Below are positions 29,206 through 38,774 of a stretch of DNA of 64,000 nucleotides, in pieces. The translations under genes and the position numbers were made by a program. The notes under the pieces are model-generated. The model searched no databases, had not been told where the DNA came from, and saw only the letters and a program-made list of their open reading frames with translations. Every line of letters begins with the position of its first letter. Within the stretch, counting starts at the first letter, position 1. The DNA comes from Ewingella americana ATCC 33852 (GTDB lineage Bacteria > Pseudomonadota > Gammaproteobacteria > Enterobacterales > Enterobacteriaceae): positions 1 to 64,000 of the forward strand of contig NZ_JMPJ01000071.1 in NCBI RefSeq assembly GCF_000735345.1. The letters run 5' to 3'.

Positions 29206-30183
29206 ATGAGCGAAACAGCAAGCTGGCAACCCAGTGCTCCTATCGCCAATTTGTTGAAGCGCGCGGCAATCATTGCCGAGATTCGACGTTTTTTCGCTGA
29301 TCGTGGCGTATTAGAAGTAGAAACCCCGGCCATGAGCCAGGCGACCGTCACGGACATCCATCTGGTGCCTTTCGAAACCCGCTTTGTCGGGCCGGGCGCG
29401 GCCGATGGCATGACGCTCTATCTGATGACCAGCCCGGAATATCACATGAAGCGCCTGCTGGCGGCGGGCAGTGGTCCTATCTATCAGATGGGCAAGAGCT
29501 TCCGCAACGAAGAGGCTGGCCGCCATCACAACCCTGAATTCACCATGCTGGAGTGGTATCGCCCACGCTATGACATGTATCGCCTGATGAACGAGGTGGA
29601 TGACCTGTTGCAGCAGGTGCTGGATTGCGAAACCGCCGAAACGCTCTCTTATCAGCAAGCTTTTACCCGCCATTTGGACGTTGACCCGCTGTCAGCCGAC
29701 AAGGCGCAGCTGCGCGAAGCGGCGGCGAAACTGGATTTATCCAACATTGCTGATACCGAAGAAGACCGCGACACCTTGCTGCAACTGCTGTTCACCATGG
29801 GCGTCGAGCCGCACATTGGCCGCGACAAGCCGACCTTTGTCTATCACTTCCCGGCGACGCAGGCCTCTCTGGCTGAAATCAGCACCGAAGATCACCGCGT
29901 AGCCGAGCGTTTTGAGGTCTATTACAAAGGCGTGGAGCTGGCGAATGGTTTCCGCGAGTTGACTGACGGACGCGAGCAGCAGCAGCGATTCGAGCAGGAT
30001 AATCGCAAGCGTGCCGCCCGTGGCCTGCCGGTTCAGCCTATCGACCATAACCTGTTGGGCGCGTTGCAGCACGGCATGCCGGAGTGCTCTGGCGTGGCGC
30101 TGGGCGTGGACCGTTTGATCATGATTGCACTTGGCGCGGATAGCCTGAGTGAAGTTTTGGCCTTCCCGGTGATGAGAGCCTAA
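29206..30183 (+). CDS. epmA: EF-P beta-lysine ligase EpmA
   Basis: A 325-residue paralogue of the lysyl-tRNA synthetase catalytic domain (E. coli EpmA/PoxA 325). It activates beta-lysine and attaches it to Lys34 of EF-P instead of to tRNA. Class II motifs are visible: [12 protein letters not shown] near residue 34, [20 protein letters not shown] near 103, and [15 protein letters not shown] near 293. The anticodon-binding domain is absent, as expected. It is divergent from frdA. Confidence 0.98.
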   Translation: MSETASWQPSAPIANLLKRAAIIAEIRRFFADRGVLEVETPAMSQATVTDIHLVPFETRFVGPGAADGMTLYLMTSPEYHMKRLLAAGSGPIYQMGKSFRNEEAGRHHNPEFTMLEWYRPRYDMYRLMNEVDDLLQQVLDCETAETLSYQQAFTRHLDVDPLSADKAQLREAAAKLDLSNIADTEEDRDTLLQLLFTMGVEPHIGRDKPTFVYHFPATQASLAEISTEDHRVAERFEVYYKGVELANGFRELTDGREQQQRFEQDNRKRAARGLPVQPIDHNLLGALQHGMPECSGVALGVDRLIMIALGADSLSEVLAFPVMRA

Positions 30184-30205
30184 AAGGCGCAGCTTCAGGG
30201 TAGGT

Positions 30206-30246
30206 AATAAAAAAGGCCAGCAATGCAGATTGCTGGCCTTTTTCAT
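30206..30246. terminator. bidirectional terminator between epmA and mscM
   Basis: The stem aaaggccagcaat/attgctggccttt has flanking A and T runs and lies between two convergent genes. Confidence 0.88.
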
Positions 30247-30261
30247 GGCATCAAGACGGGC

Positions 30262-33200
30262 TTACAAATCGCCCGGTGAGCGCGAGCTGTTGCTGGTCAT
30301 CGAGTTGCCGCTGGAGGTAGTGAAAGTGGCATTACTGCCATTTTGCGCCCGACGCAGCGTCTCCATCCGCACTTGGAAAGGTGGGAATGGCAGGATGATG
30401 CCGTGCTCGTGGAAGCCAGCCAGAATCAGCTGGTGGATCTCATGGCGCAGTGGCATACGGTGGGCCATTTCCGCGGCATGCATACGCAGCTCGAAAATCT
30501 GAATCCCCTGTTGCAAATCAACCAGATAGACTTCTGGCGCTGGGTTATCCAGTACCAGCTGGCAGCGATGTGCGGCGTTGAGCAAGATCTCAGTAACTTC
30601 CGCGCTGTTGGCTTCTGCCGGTGCCGGAACGGTTAACACCACGCGGGTAACAGAGTCTGACAGCGACCAGTTGATAAACTGCTCGGTGATAAAGGCTTTG
30701 TTAGGCACGATGATCTCTTTACGGTCCCAGTCCGCGATGGTGGTCGCACGGGTATTGATCTTGGTGATGCTGCCCGTCAGGTTGCGGATGGTGACGGTAT
30801 CGCCGATACGGATCGGCTTCTCAAACAAGATGATCAGGCCAGAGATGAAGTTGGCGAAGATCTCTTGTAGACCAAAGCCCAACCCCACACCCAGCGCGGC
30901 GATCAACCACTGGAGCTTGGCCCACTCGATCCCGAGCAGGGAGAAGGCGCTGACGCCACCGATGATCAGCAGCACGTACTTGGTGATGGTCAGGATGGCA
31001 TAGCCAGTCCCCGGCGTGAGATCCAAGTGTTGCAGCAGCGCCAGCTCGAGCAGGGCCGGTAAGTTACGCACCAGCTGGGTGGTGATGATCAGCACCAGAA
31101 TGGCGATCAGCACCGCGCCGAGGGTGATCGGCTGCATGCTTTCGACCCCTTGCACCACCGAGGAGACTTGCCACAGGTGGATGTTTTCAAGGAACGAGAA
31201 TGCCGAATGAATTTCTGACCACAGGAAGATCACCAGCACAAAGGCAATCATGGTCAGGATCGAGCGCACCAGACGCAGTGACTGGGCGCTGATCGCATCC
31301 AGATCCACCTCAGGCTCTTCGATCTCAATCGCCCCTTCATTGCTCGACTGCTGCGACTCTTCTTCACCACGGGCGCGCTGACTGAGCATCTCAGCACGGC
31401 GCTGCTTGGCGCGCTCAAAGGCGATACGGCGGCGCTGGATAAGCATCCAACGGCGGATAATATGGTAAATCACCAGCAGCACGAACCAGATGGCGACTGA
31501 GGTTTCAAGCCTTGCTAGCAGCGCCTGCGCCGTTGTCAGATAACCCAGCAGAGAGAACAGGGCGGCAAGCAGCGGCGCGCCCAGCAGCAGCCACCACAGG
31601 GCATTGTTCACAGCGTTTTCGCCATTACCCTTCTTGTCCAGATAGAGCGGGATCCCGGCGCGTTTCAGGCTATGGGTCACCAGATACAGGGCCAGACAGA
31701 GCAGGACAAAGCACAGGCGGCCAAGGGTATTGGAAAACTCGCGGTCGTTAAGATTGGTGAAGGTTATCTGCGCCATGATCAGCGGCACGATGAGCCAGAT
31801 GGACATCATGTAATAACGCATGGCTCGCGACACCGCGCGCTGCGACCAGCCAAAGTGAGTGATGAACAAGCCCTGCGGGTGCGCCAAAGCGGCACTGATC
31901 ATAAAGGCCCACAGGATTGGCAGGGTGGCAGTTACGCCGTCGCCAATCGCCACCGCGATGGGGTAGGGCCAAGCGCTTTGCAGGCCAAAGCCCAGCGCCG
32001 CCCACAGCACCGGCAGCGGCAGGGCGACCAGAATCGACCAGAAGACGGTACGCAGCGTCAGGGAGAAGTGATCTTGGGTCACCTTACCCACGCGGCTGCT
32101 GGCGCGCTCAAGGAACGCGTAGTAGTGGCGGCGCGAGCTAATACTGACGATAACCAGAATCAGCGCGGCAAACAGGGGGATCAGCGTCTCGCGGCTGGTC
32201 ACCATCATCATAAAGGCGCTGCTCAGCTGGGAGAGGGTATCCAGCGACAGCAGGCGGGTCAGGTCGTGCGCCAGTTGCAGCGGGTAAGCAAAGGTAATGG
32301 GGCTGACATCGGCGACCCAGAACAGATAGCGGTGCGCGGCTTCGTGGATATCATTCAGCGCTTCAACCAGCTGGCCGTTTGCCACTTTCAGCTTGGTCAG
32401 CTCAAGAATTTGTGAATCACAACCTGACAGCAGGGAGTTGAGCAGGTCACGCTGGGTGCGCAGCTGGGCATCCAGAATCTTCTGCTGGGCCGAGGTCAGC
32501 TTCGAGCCGTCATCCTGTAGCGCCTGACTGAAGCTGGACTGCTTGTCTAACAGGTCTTCGTAGTGCAGACGCTGGACGCGCAGCTCGGCCATATCGCGGT
32601 CAAGTTGCTGAGGTTTTGGCATTTCAGGCAGCTTGGCAACCTGCGCCCGCAGCGTTTCCCCCAGCAAATTGGATTGCCCAAGCCACTGGGCCTGTTCGCG
32701 AATGGTGCTGAGTGCCTGACGCACCTGTAGCGTCTGCGTCGCCGCCTGACGTTGCTGGGAAGAAATGAGGTCCATACGCTGAGCTTGCTGGTTGAGCGCC
32801 AGCGACAGCTCGCGGTTGGCCTGCAATTGCTTAGTGACGGAGGAAGGGAGCTCGCCGCTCTGCTCGGCCAGTTGTTCGGTTTTCTCTAGAGCCTGCTCGG
32901 CTTCGCGCTGGCGCTGGCTGTTAAGATTGTTGCGCAGGGTTTGCAGCTGCTGGTCGAGGCGGTCGTGGCGCTTTTTGTATAAATCAGCGCGCATTCTCGA
33001 CAACTCTTGGCGGTTATTGGCCGAAAGCTGTGCCAGTTCCAACTCATCGACTTTGGCTTTGCGCGCCGCCGATTCGGCTTGTAGGGCGCTGAGCTGGGCC
33101 TGAGCCAGCGAAGAAGAGTTGCCGTCGCTGGTGGTCGATTGCAGGCGCTGCTCGATGTCCGCCAGCGCGTTGCGGGCTTCAGATTGCTGCTGGGGTATCT

Positions 33201-33624
33201 GGCTGAGTGAGTCGCTGATATCCCGCGAGCGGTCCTGCTCTTGGCGCAGCTGGCGCGCTTCTTCCAGCAGTTGGCTGCTGACCTGCAAAATCTGCTGATC
33301 GAGCTGTGCCGAGGTCATATCGCTGTCGACCGGCAGAGGAGTATCGCTTTGCGCCTGCAAATCTTGGCGCAGGCTCTGCGTCAGTTTTGGAAAGTCATCG
33401 ATCACTTTCTGGTATTGGTTGGCGCGAACCGTGGAGGCTCGCGCTTCGCTCAACCAGTTAAGGGCATTTTGTAACGCTTCAACAACCTGCGCCTGATTAG
33501 CCATCTCCTTATTGGATTCGGCCTGCTTCAGATCTTGTTTGAGCTGATCTTCCGTCGGCGCTGCGCTAGACACTAGCGGCAGGGCCAGCAATAAACTCAT
33601 CAGTAACGCAGGTATCAGGCGCAC
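30262..33624 (-). CDS. mscM: miniconductance mechanosensitive channel MscM
   Basis: A 1120-residue inner-membrane channel that opens on hypo-osmotic shock (E. coli MscM/YjeP 1107). It has a signal peptide (to about residue 22) and a long periplasmic region rich in Q, L and E with coiled-coil character (about 25-470). Eleven or so membrane segments follow, then the MscS-type pore helix and beta domain near residues 880-1080 (GLGFGLQEIFANFISGLIIL, RIGDTVTI). It lies 36 bases after psd on the same strand, the conserved psd-mscM pair. Confidence 0.96.
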   Translation of the reverse strand: MRLIPALLMSLLLALPLVSSAAPTEDQLKQDLKQAESNKEMANQAQVVEALQNALNWLSEARASTVRANQYQKVIDDFPKLTQSLRQDLQAQSDTPLPVDSDMTSAQLDQQILQVSSQLLEEARQLRQEQDRSRDISDSLSQIPQQQSEARNALADIEQRLQSTTSDGNSSSLAQAQLSALQAESAARKAKVDELELAQLSANNRQELSRMRADLYKKRHDRLDQQLQTLRNNLNSQRQREAEQALEKTEQLAEQSGELPSSVTKQLQANRELSLALNQQAQRMDLISSQQRQAATQTLQVRQALSTIREQAQWLGQSNLLGETLRAQVAKLPEMPKPQQLDRDMAELRVQRLHYEDLLDKQSSFSQALQDDGSKLTSAQQKILDAQLRTQRDLLNSLLSGCDSQILELTKLKVANGQLVEALNDIHEAAHRYLFWVADVSPITFAYPLQLAHDLTRLLSLDTLSQLSSAFMMMVTSRETLIPLFAALILVIVSISSRRHYYAFLERASSRVGKVTQDHFSLTLRTVFWSILVALPLPVLWAALGFGLQSAWPYPIAVAIGDGVTATLPILWAFMISAALAHPQGLFITHFGWSQRAVSRAMRYYMMSIWLIVPLIMAQITFTNLNDREFSNTLGRLCFVLLCLALYLVTHSLKRAGIPLYLDKKGNGENAVNNALWWLLLGAPLLAALFSLLGYLTTAQALLARLETSVAIWFVLLVIYHIIRRWMLIQRRRIAFERAKQRRAEMLSQRARGEEESQQSSNEGAIEIEEPEVDLDAISAQSLRLVRSILTMIAFVLVIFLWSEIHSAFSFLENIHLWQVSSVVQGVESMQPITLGAVLIAILVLIITTQLVRNLPALLELALLQHLDLTPGTGYAILTITKYVLLIIGGVSAFSLLGIEWAKLQWLIAALGVGLGFGLQEIFANFISGLIILFEKPIRIGDTVTIRNLTGSITKINTRATTIADWDRKEIIVPNKAFITEQFINWSLSDSVTRVVLTVPAPAEANSAEVTEILLNAAHRCQLVLDNPAPEVYLVDLQQGIQIFELRMHAAEMAHRMPLRHEIHQLILAGFHEHGIILPFPPFQVRMETLRRAQNGSNATFTTSSGNSMTSNSSRSPGDL

Positions 33625-33660
33625 TCGATATTTCCTTTTAAAATGGGGCTGAGAACGGTG

Positions 33661-34689
33661 TTAGATCTCTTCCGGCGGCGTGGCTGGCTTGGTTACACCG
33701 GCCTGAGCCATGCCCGCTGGCTGAGCTTCTTCACTTTCTGCTACCACTTCTTTGGTCACTTCTTTTTCGACTACGGCTTCAACCACCACGTCGGCGACCG
33801 GCTCTGGCTGAGCTGCCGCTGGCAGACGCACGCCTTCGGCAAATGCGCCACCCATGCGGGTCACGGTGCCATTGCTGAGTTGCGGCATGAAGGTGATTTT
33901 GCCCGGAGCAAACAGGTTGATCACAGTTGAACCTAGCTTGAAGCGGCCCATCTCTTGGCCTTTTTCCAGCGTGATCGCGCCTTCTTCGCCCGCAGCCGGG
34001 TAGGTCCAGCGCTTGATGATGCCTTCACGCGGAGGCGTCACGCAGCCCGCCCAGACGGTTTCAATGCTGCCAACAATGGTCGCGCCGACCAAAATCTGCA
34101 CCATTGGGCCGAATTCGGTATCAAACAGGCAAATCACGCGCTCGTTACGTGCAAACAAGTTTGGCACATTGGCGGCGGTGAGTGGGTTCACGGAGAACAG
34201 GTCGCCCGGCACGTAAATCATTTCACGCAGGGTGCCGTCGCACGGCATATGCACGCGGTGGTAGTCGCGCGGGGCCAGATAGATGGTGGCGAAGTGGCCA
34301 TCTTTGAACTGCTCGGCCAGCTGGTAATTGCCTGCGAGCAGGGCTTCCAGAGAGTAGAAATGGCCTTTGGCTTGGAACAGTTTGCCGTCGGTGATGGCAC
34401 CCAACTGGCTGACCGCGCCGTCGGCTGGCAGTGCCAGCATATCCAGACCGCTAACGACCGGGCGCGCGCCGTCACGCAGCGGGCGCACAAAGAATTCGTT
34501 GAAGGTTGCATAGGATTTGAGGTCCGGGTTCTGAGCTTCTTTCATGTCCACTTTGTAGAAACGTGCGAAGCCCTTGATAACCCAATGAGTCAGGGTTGCA
34601 GCGCGTTTTTCTGCGCCCCAGCCAGCAAGACGGGTCAGCCCTTGTTTAGGAAGTAAGTATTGAAGTTTGATTTTGATACTGTCCAGCAC
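33661..34689 (-). CDS. psd: phosphatidylserine decarboxylase proenzyme
   Basis: Makes phosphatidylethanolamine from phosphatidylserine at the inner membrane. The proenzyme cleaves itself at the LGST motif (residues 252-255), so that Ser254 becomes the pyruvoyl group of the alpha chain. The residue number equals that in E. coli (322 residues). Here the protein has 342 residues, with a longer C-terminal tail rich in A, V, E and P (about 290-342) that is not needed for the known fold. psd is followed by mscM. Confidence 0.97.
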   Translation of the reverse strand: MLDSIKIKLQYLLPKQGLTRLAGWGAEKRAATLTHWVIKGFARFYKVDMKEAQNPDLKSYATFNEFFVRPLRDGARPVVSGLDMLALPADGAVSQLGAITDGKLFQAKGHFYSLEALLAGNYQLAEQFKDGHFATIYLAPRDYHRVHMPCDGTLREMIYVPGDLFSVNPLTAANVPNLFARNERVICLFDTEFGPMVQILVGATIVGSIETVWAGCVTPPREGIIKRWTYPAAGEEGAITLEKGQEMGRFKLGSTVINLFAPGKITFMPQLSNGTVTRMGGAFAEGVRLPAAAQPEPVADVVVEAVVEKEVTKEVVAESEEAQPAGMAQAGVTKPATPPEEI

Positions 34690-34803
34690 GGGGAACCTCT
34701 TGGGGTGTTGTCATCGCGCCGATTCATTCGGCACGCAAAAAAATATGCAGGTTGCTCAAGGTGAGCGGGGTCTGCCTGAGAGCCATTAGCCGCTAATCAC
34801 GAA

Positions 34804-34824
34804 GATGCGGCAAAGTGCCGCATC
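34804..34824. repeat. perfect hairpin in the rsgA-psd spacer
   Basis: gatgcggca and tgccgcatc form a 9-bp perfect stem with a three-base loop. No T-run follows on either strand, so it is not a standard terminator. It lies in the 265-base gap between rsgA and psd and could be an RNA processing or operator element. Confidence 0.6.
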
Positions 34825-34954
34825 AGGTAATGGCGATAGCATGTGTATTGATGCGACACGTTAATGGCGCGGATTGTAACTAGGGTAAATCATGTCTTCA
34901 ACACGGCGAGAAGTCGCCAGACACGCAATTGGTTGTTAATTCAACCCATTACCC

Positions 34955-35992
34955 TTACAGCGCATCAAAGTTTTTACGCGTTTTTACGTCCGCCATGCTT
35001 TCCAGAATACGGTGATAGTTGTCGAAACGCTCTTCGGCAATTTCACCGTTGTCTACGGCTTCGCGAATGGCGCAGCCCGGATCGCTGCCGTGTTTGCAGT
35101 CGCGGAACTTACAGTGGCCGATATAAGGGCGGAATTCGACAAAGCCTTGAGTGATCTGCTCTGGGGCGAGGTGCCACAGACCAAATTCACGCACTCCAGG
35201 GGAGTCGATAACGTCGCCGCCTTTTTGGAAGTGGTAGAGCCGCGCTGCGGTGGTGGTGTGCTGGCCAAGCCCTGAGTTATCAGACACTTCGTTTACCAGA
35301 ATCTGTTTCTCTTCTGGTGGAAGTAGCGCGTTGAGCAGGCTGGATTTACCCACGCCCGACTGACCGGCAAAGATGCTAATTCGGTCGGTCAGGGCGGTTT
35401 CGAAGGCTGGCATGCCTTCACCCGTTTGGCTCGACACCTCAAGCACGCGGTAGTTAATCCGGCGGTAGATATCCATCATGCTCTGAACAAATTTGCGACC
35501 TTCATCGTCGAGCAGGTCAATTTTGTTCAGCACAATCAATGGTTCAACATCCACCGTTTCACAGGCGACCAGATAACGGTCGATAATGTTTAACGACAGC
35601 TCCGGCAAAATCGCGGAGACAATAACAATCTGATCGATGTTGGCGGCAATAGGTTTTACGCCGTCGTAGAAATCAGGACGGGTCAGCACCGAGGTGCGTT
35701 CGTGAACGGCTTCGACGATGCCTTTAACACTGGTATTCTCGCCAGCGCGCCATACGACGCGGTCACCGGTTACCAGCGAACGAATGGTACGGCGGATGTT
35801 GCAGCGGTGTTGGCTGCCGTCGGCCGCTTCAACGTCCGCATGCATCCCGAAACGGCTGATCACCACGCCGTCTTGCGGTTCGCCATGCAGGGAGTCGTCC
35901 AGCTCTTTCCGTTTGTCGGTCTGATTCAGACGACGCTGGTGGTTAGTCTGTACGCGACGTTGTTGCCCTTTAGACAGTTTTGACTTAGTCAC
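34955..35992 (-). CDS. rsgA: ribosome small-subunit GTPase RsgA
   Basis: A 345-residue circularly permuted GTPase that checks late 30S maturation (E. coli 350). The G motifs appear in permuted order: NKID ([13 protein letters not shown]) first, then the P-loop [12 protein letters not shown] near residue 218, then DSPG. A C-terminal zinc knuckle has [14 protein letters not shown]. It also has an N-terminal OB domain and a basic N terminus. It is divergent from orn. Confidence 0.98.
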   Translation of the reverse strand: MTKSKLSKGQQRRVQTNHQRRLNQTDKRKELDDSLHGEPQDGVVISRFGMHADVEAADGSQHRCNIRRTIRSLVTGDRVVWRAGENTSVKGIVEAVHERTSVLTRPDFYDGVKPIAANIDQIVIVSAILPELSLNIIDRYLVACETVDVEPLIVLNKIDLLDDEGRKFVQSMMDIYRRINYRVLEVSSQTGEGMPAFETALTDRISIFAGQSGVGKSSLLNALLPPEEKQILVNEVSDNSGLGQHTTTAARLYHFQKGGDVIDSPGVREFGLWHLAPEQITQGFVEFRPYIGHCKFRDCKHGSDPGCAIREAVDNGEIAEERFDNYHRILESMADVKTRKNFDAL

Positions 35993-36161
35993 TGCGCCTC
36001 ACTTGACTGGCTTTAATCGCTCGTTGCGACCAAAACGTCTATGATACCAGCTATTTTGTATTTATTAACCGTTGCTGGCCGGCGGTTACTCGAGGCGTCT
36101 CTCATAAACTTCTGATTGTTGGTGCAACAGCATCCGCATCAGGCAGGTAACAGGAAATAAC

Positions 36162-36707
36162 ATGGCAGGAAATGACAGCAACTTAATCTGGATCGATCTG
36201 GAAATGACCGGACTTGACCCTGAACGCGATCGCATCATTGAGATAGCCACGCTGGTCACTGACGCGAACCTGAACATTTTGGCCGAAGGCCCGGTCATGG
36301 CGGTTCACCAGTCAGATGCCCAACTGGCGCTGATGGATGAGTGGAATGTGCGTACCCACACCGGCAGCGGCTTGGTTGAGCGCGTGAAAGCCAGCACCTT
36401 TGATGACAACGCCGCGCAGTTGAAGACCATTGAATTCTTGCGCCAGTGGGTGCCAGAGGGTAAATCGCCAATTTGTGGTAACAGCGTGGCGCAGGACAGA
36501 CGCTTCCTGTTCAAATACATGCCTGAGCTGGAATCTTACTTCCACTACCGCTATCTGGATGTCAGCACGCTGAAAGAGCTGGCGCGTCGCTGGAAGCCGG
36601 AGATCCTGAGCGGATTCAAAAAGCAAAATACCCATCAGGCGCTGGATGACATTCGTGAGTCAGTGGCTGAGTTAGCCTATTACCGCGAGCACTTTATCCA
36701 GAATTAA
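36162..36707 (+). CDS. orn: oligoribonuclease
   Basis: A 181-residue 3'-5' exonuclease of the DEDDh family (E. coli 181) that degrades two- to five-base RNAs, including the linear products of cyclic-di-GMP breakdown. The catalytic motifs [12 protein letters not shown] (Exo I), [11 protein letters not shown] (Exo II) and [12 protein letters not shown] (Exo III) are visible. It is divergent from rsgA and followed by the tRNA-Gly cluster. Confidence 0.98.
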   Translation: MAGNDSNLIWIDLEMTGLDPERDRIIEIATLVTDANLNILAEGPVMAVHQSDAQLALMDEWNVRTHTGSGLVERVKASTFDDNAAQLKTIEFLRQWVPEGKSPICGNSVAQDRRFLFKYMPELESYFHYRYLDVSTLKELARRWKPEILSGFKKQNTHQALDDIRESVAELAYYREHFIQN

Positions 36708-36793
36708 GATTTTCTGGCTCAGCGGCGCAAATTATTTTTACTTTCGGATTAACAGAGCATTGCGAGGGTATGGAGATAATATTGCGCCGTTTT

Positions 36794-36852
36794 GCCGATT
36801 AAATCGCCGGTTTGTTGGTTTAATCGGCACTTAAACAAAAAACGCGTTTTTT
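36794..36852. terminator. inverted repeats between orn and the tRNA-Gly promoter
   Basis: A 10-bp perfect inverted repeat (gccgattaaa / tttaatcggc) spans 36794-36828. A second palindrome, aaaaaacgcgtttttt, is at 36837-36852 and ends in a T-run. The second could end orn transcription before the tRNA promoter. The first has no T-run. Confidence 0.5.
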
Positions 36853-36865
36853 TGCTTTCAGGGGC

Positions 36866-36893
36866 TTGCGAGGGGAAGGATTTCTCGTATAAT
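36866..36893 (+). promoter_or_regulatory. sigma-70 promoter of the tRNA-Gly cluster
   Basis: TTGCGA (36866-36871) and TATAAT (36888-36893) are separated by 16 bases and followed by a GC-rich discriminator (gcgcacccc), as in stringently controlled stable-RNA promoters. The first tRNA starts 42 bases after the -10 box. Confidence 0.9.
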
Positions 36894-36934
36894 GCGCACC
36901 CCGTACCGATGAAGAATTTCGTTGAGTGCGCAGA

Positions 36935-37010
<76 letters not shown>

Positions 37011-37055
37011 AATTTTAAGTTTCAGATTTATCGAGTAAAAGCACCACCATGCGAC

Positions 37056-37131
<76 letters not shown>

Positions 37132-37209
37132 AAAAGTTTCATCTCTCAGAAGTAACGCTGTGGTTTTCCAACAAACCAGTTAACAGCGCGATACGCCAAG
37201 TATCTCAAT

Positions 37210-37285
<76 letters not shown>

Positions 37286-37586
37286 AATTATCCACTTCAT
37301 ATCTAAGCCAGACACCACGCCACTTGCAGGCGCGTTACGTCATCACTTTACATCCTTTGTAGTAACTTCTTTAACAGACTTATCCACAGATTTCGTTTGG
37401 TTTTCGCACAGTGCGTTTTTCCATCGCTATTTCTTGTTAAAAAATAACTCTCTGATTTTTAACAAAATAAATATATGAGTAAACGTTATGGCGATCACTT
37501 GCTCTTTTTTTTGCACTTGATTGGCAAAGCATTTTTATTTTTATGCACAGCTAAAAACTTCACAATATTACAATTTAAATCCTGCC
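37286..37586. promoter_or_regulatory. datA: datA-like spacer with DnaA boxes
   Basis: This 301-base AT-rich spacer between tRNA-Gly copy 3 and queG contains two perfect DnaA boxes on the plus strand, TTATCCACA at 37380-37388 and TTATGCACA at 37541-37549. A near box, TTATCCACT, is at 37288-37296. The perfect boxes are 161 bases apart. In E. coli the DnaA-titrating, replication-control locus datA lies in this same glyVXY-queG spacer. A full IHF consensus was not found between the boxes, only a core TTGATT at 37517-37522. No gene is present. Confidence 0.7.
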
Positions 37587-38774
37587 TTATGCGTCGCGCG
37601 GCAAGCCTTTTTCCACCGCCCGAATCAGACGTTTCTTCTGCGAAGATTGCACCTCAACTTGGTTTTCACTTCGCTTTTGCAGCTGCTGCGCGATAGCCCA
37701 CTCAATGTGCTCATCCAGCAGGCTATTTTCCCCTTGGCGAGATTGCAGCGCCAAAAGCACATTTTCAGCATAGGGCGCGTTGCCCAGTGCCACAGAAATG
37801 TTGCGCAGCCAGCGCAGATGCCCAATACGCCGAATCGGCGAGCCTTCGGTGATGCGCAAAAACTTCTCTTCATTCCAGGCGAACAGGGCGACCAGCTCCG
37901 GGGCATGCAGCGCGGCCCGCGGGCTAAAGTCATCTTCATCGGTTAGCTGAGAGTAGCGATTCCACGGGCAAATCAGCTGGCAGTCATCACAGCCGTAGAT
38001 GCGATTACCCATCAGGGGGCGAAATTCTTCTGGAATGGCACCTTCTAGCTCGATGGTGAGATAGGAAATACAGCGGCGGGCGTCCACAGTGTAGGGCGCG
38101 ACAATCGCCTGCGTCGGGCAAATCGTCATGCAGGCCACGCAGCGCCCGCACTGCTCCTCCTGCGGCTTATCCACCGGCAGCGACAAATCAATCAGCAGTT
38201 CGCCCAGGAAGAACCACGACCCGGCTTCACGATTTAATATCAGTGAGTGCTTACCAACCCAGCCAAGTCCGGCTTTCTCCGCCAGCGGGCGCTCCATGAT
38301 AGGAGCTGAATCGACAAAAGGCCGAAATGAAATTTGTGTGCCATGCTGATCCGAGCCATCAACTGCCGCTGAATCAGCATGTTCCGTGCAATAGTCTTGG
38401 ATTTTTTCGCCCAGTTTCTTCAGGCGTTGGCGCAAAACCTTGTGATAGTCGCGGCCTAAGGCGTAGCGGCTGACATAGCCCAGCTCGGGGTTATTCAAAG
38501 TTTTGGCGAAGGCGGCTTTGGCAGGCAGATAGTTCATGCGCACGCTGATCACCCGCAGAGTGCCGGGCAAAAGCTCGTGCGGACGGGCGCGCAGCATGCC
38601 GTGGCGAGCCATCCAATCCATTTCACCGTGGTATTGTTTATCCAACCACGCTTGTAATTTCGGTTCTTCAGCCGATAAATCGGTATCGCAAATACCGACC
38701 TGCTGGAAGCCTAGAGATTGGCCCCATTGCTTGATAAGTTGGGCCAGCTGAATGAGATCGAGAGGGAGTGTCAT
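37587..38774 (-). CDS. queG: epoxyqueuosine reductase
   Basis: Reduces epoxyqueuosine in tRNA to queuosine, the last step of Q modification. It is a cobalamin and double [4Fe-4S] enzyme related to reductive dehalogenases. The two ferredoxin clusters are seen as CGRCVACMTICP near residue 200 and GCDDCQLICPW near 250. The 395 residues exceed E. coli QueG (379), mainly through an insertion near residues 136-154 (TEHADSAAVDGSDQHGT). Its start codon overlaps that of the divergent nnr gene by two bases. Confidence 0.96.
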   Translation of the reverse strand: MTLPLDLIQLAQLIKQWGQSLGFQQVGICDTDLSAEEPKLQAWLDKQYHGEMDWMARHGMLRARPHELLPGTLRVISVRMNYLPAKAAFAKTLNNPELGYVSRYALGRDYHKVLRQRLKKLGEKIQDYCTEHADSAAVDGSDQHGTQISFRPFVDSAPIMERPLAEKAGLGWVGKHSLILNREAGSWFFLGELLIDLSLPVDKPQEEQCGRCVACMTICPTQAIVAPYTVDARRCISYLTIELEGAIPEEFRPLMGNRIYGCDDCQLICPWNRYSQLTDEDDFSPRAALHAPELVALFAWNEEKFLRITEGSPIRRIGHLRWLRNISVALGNAPYAENVLLALQSRQGENSLLDEHIEWAIAQQLQKRSENQVEVQSSQKKRLIRAVEKGLPRDA

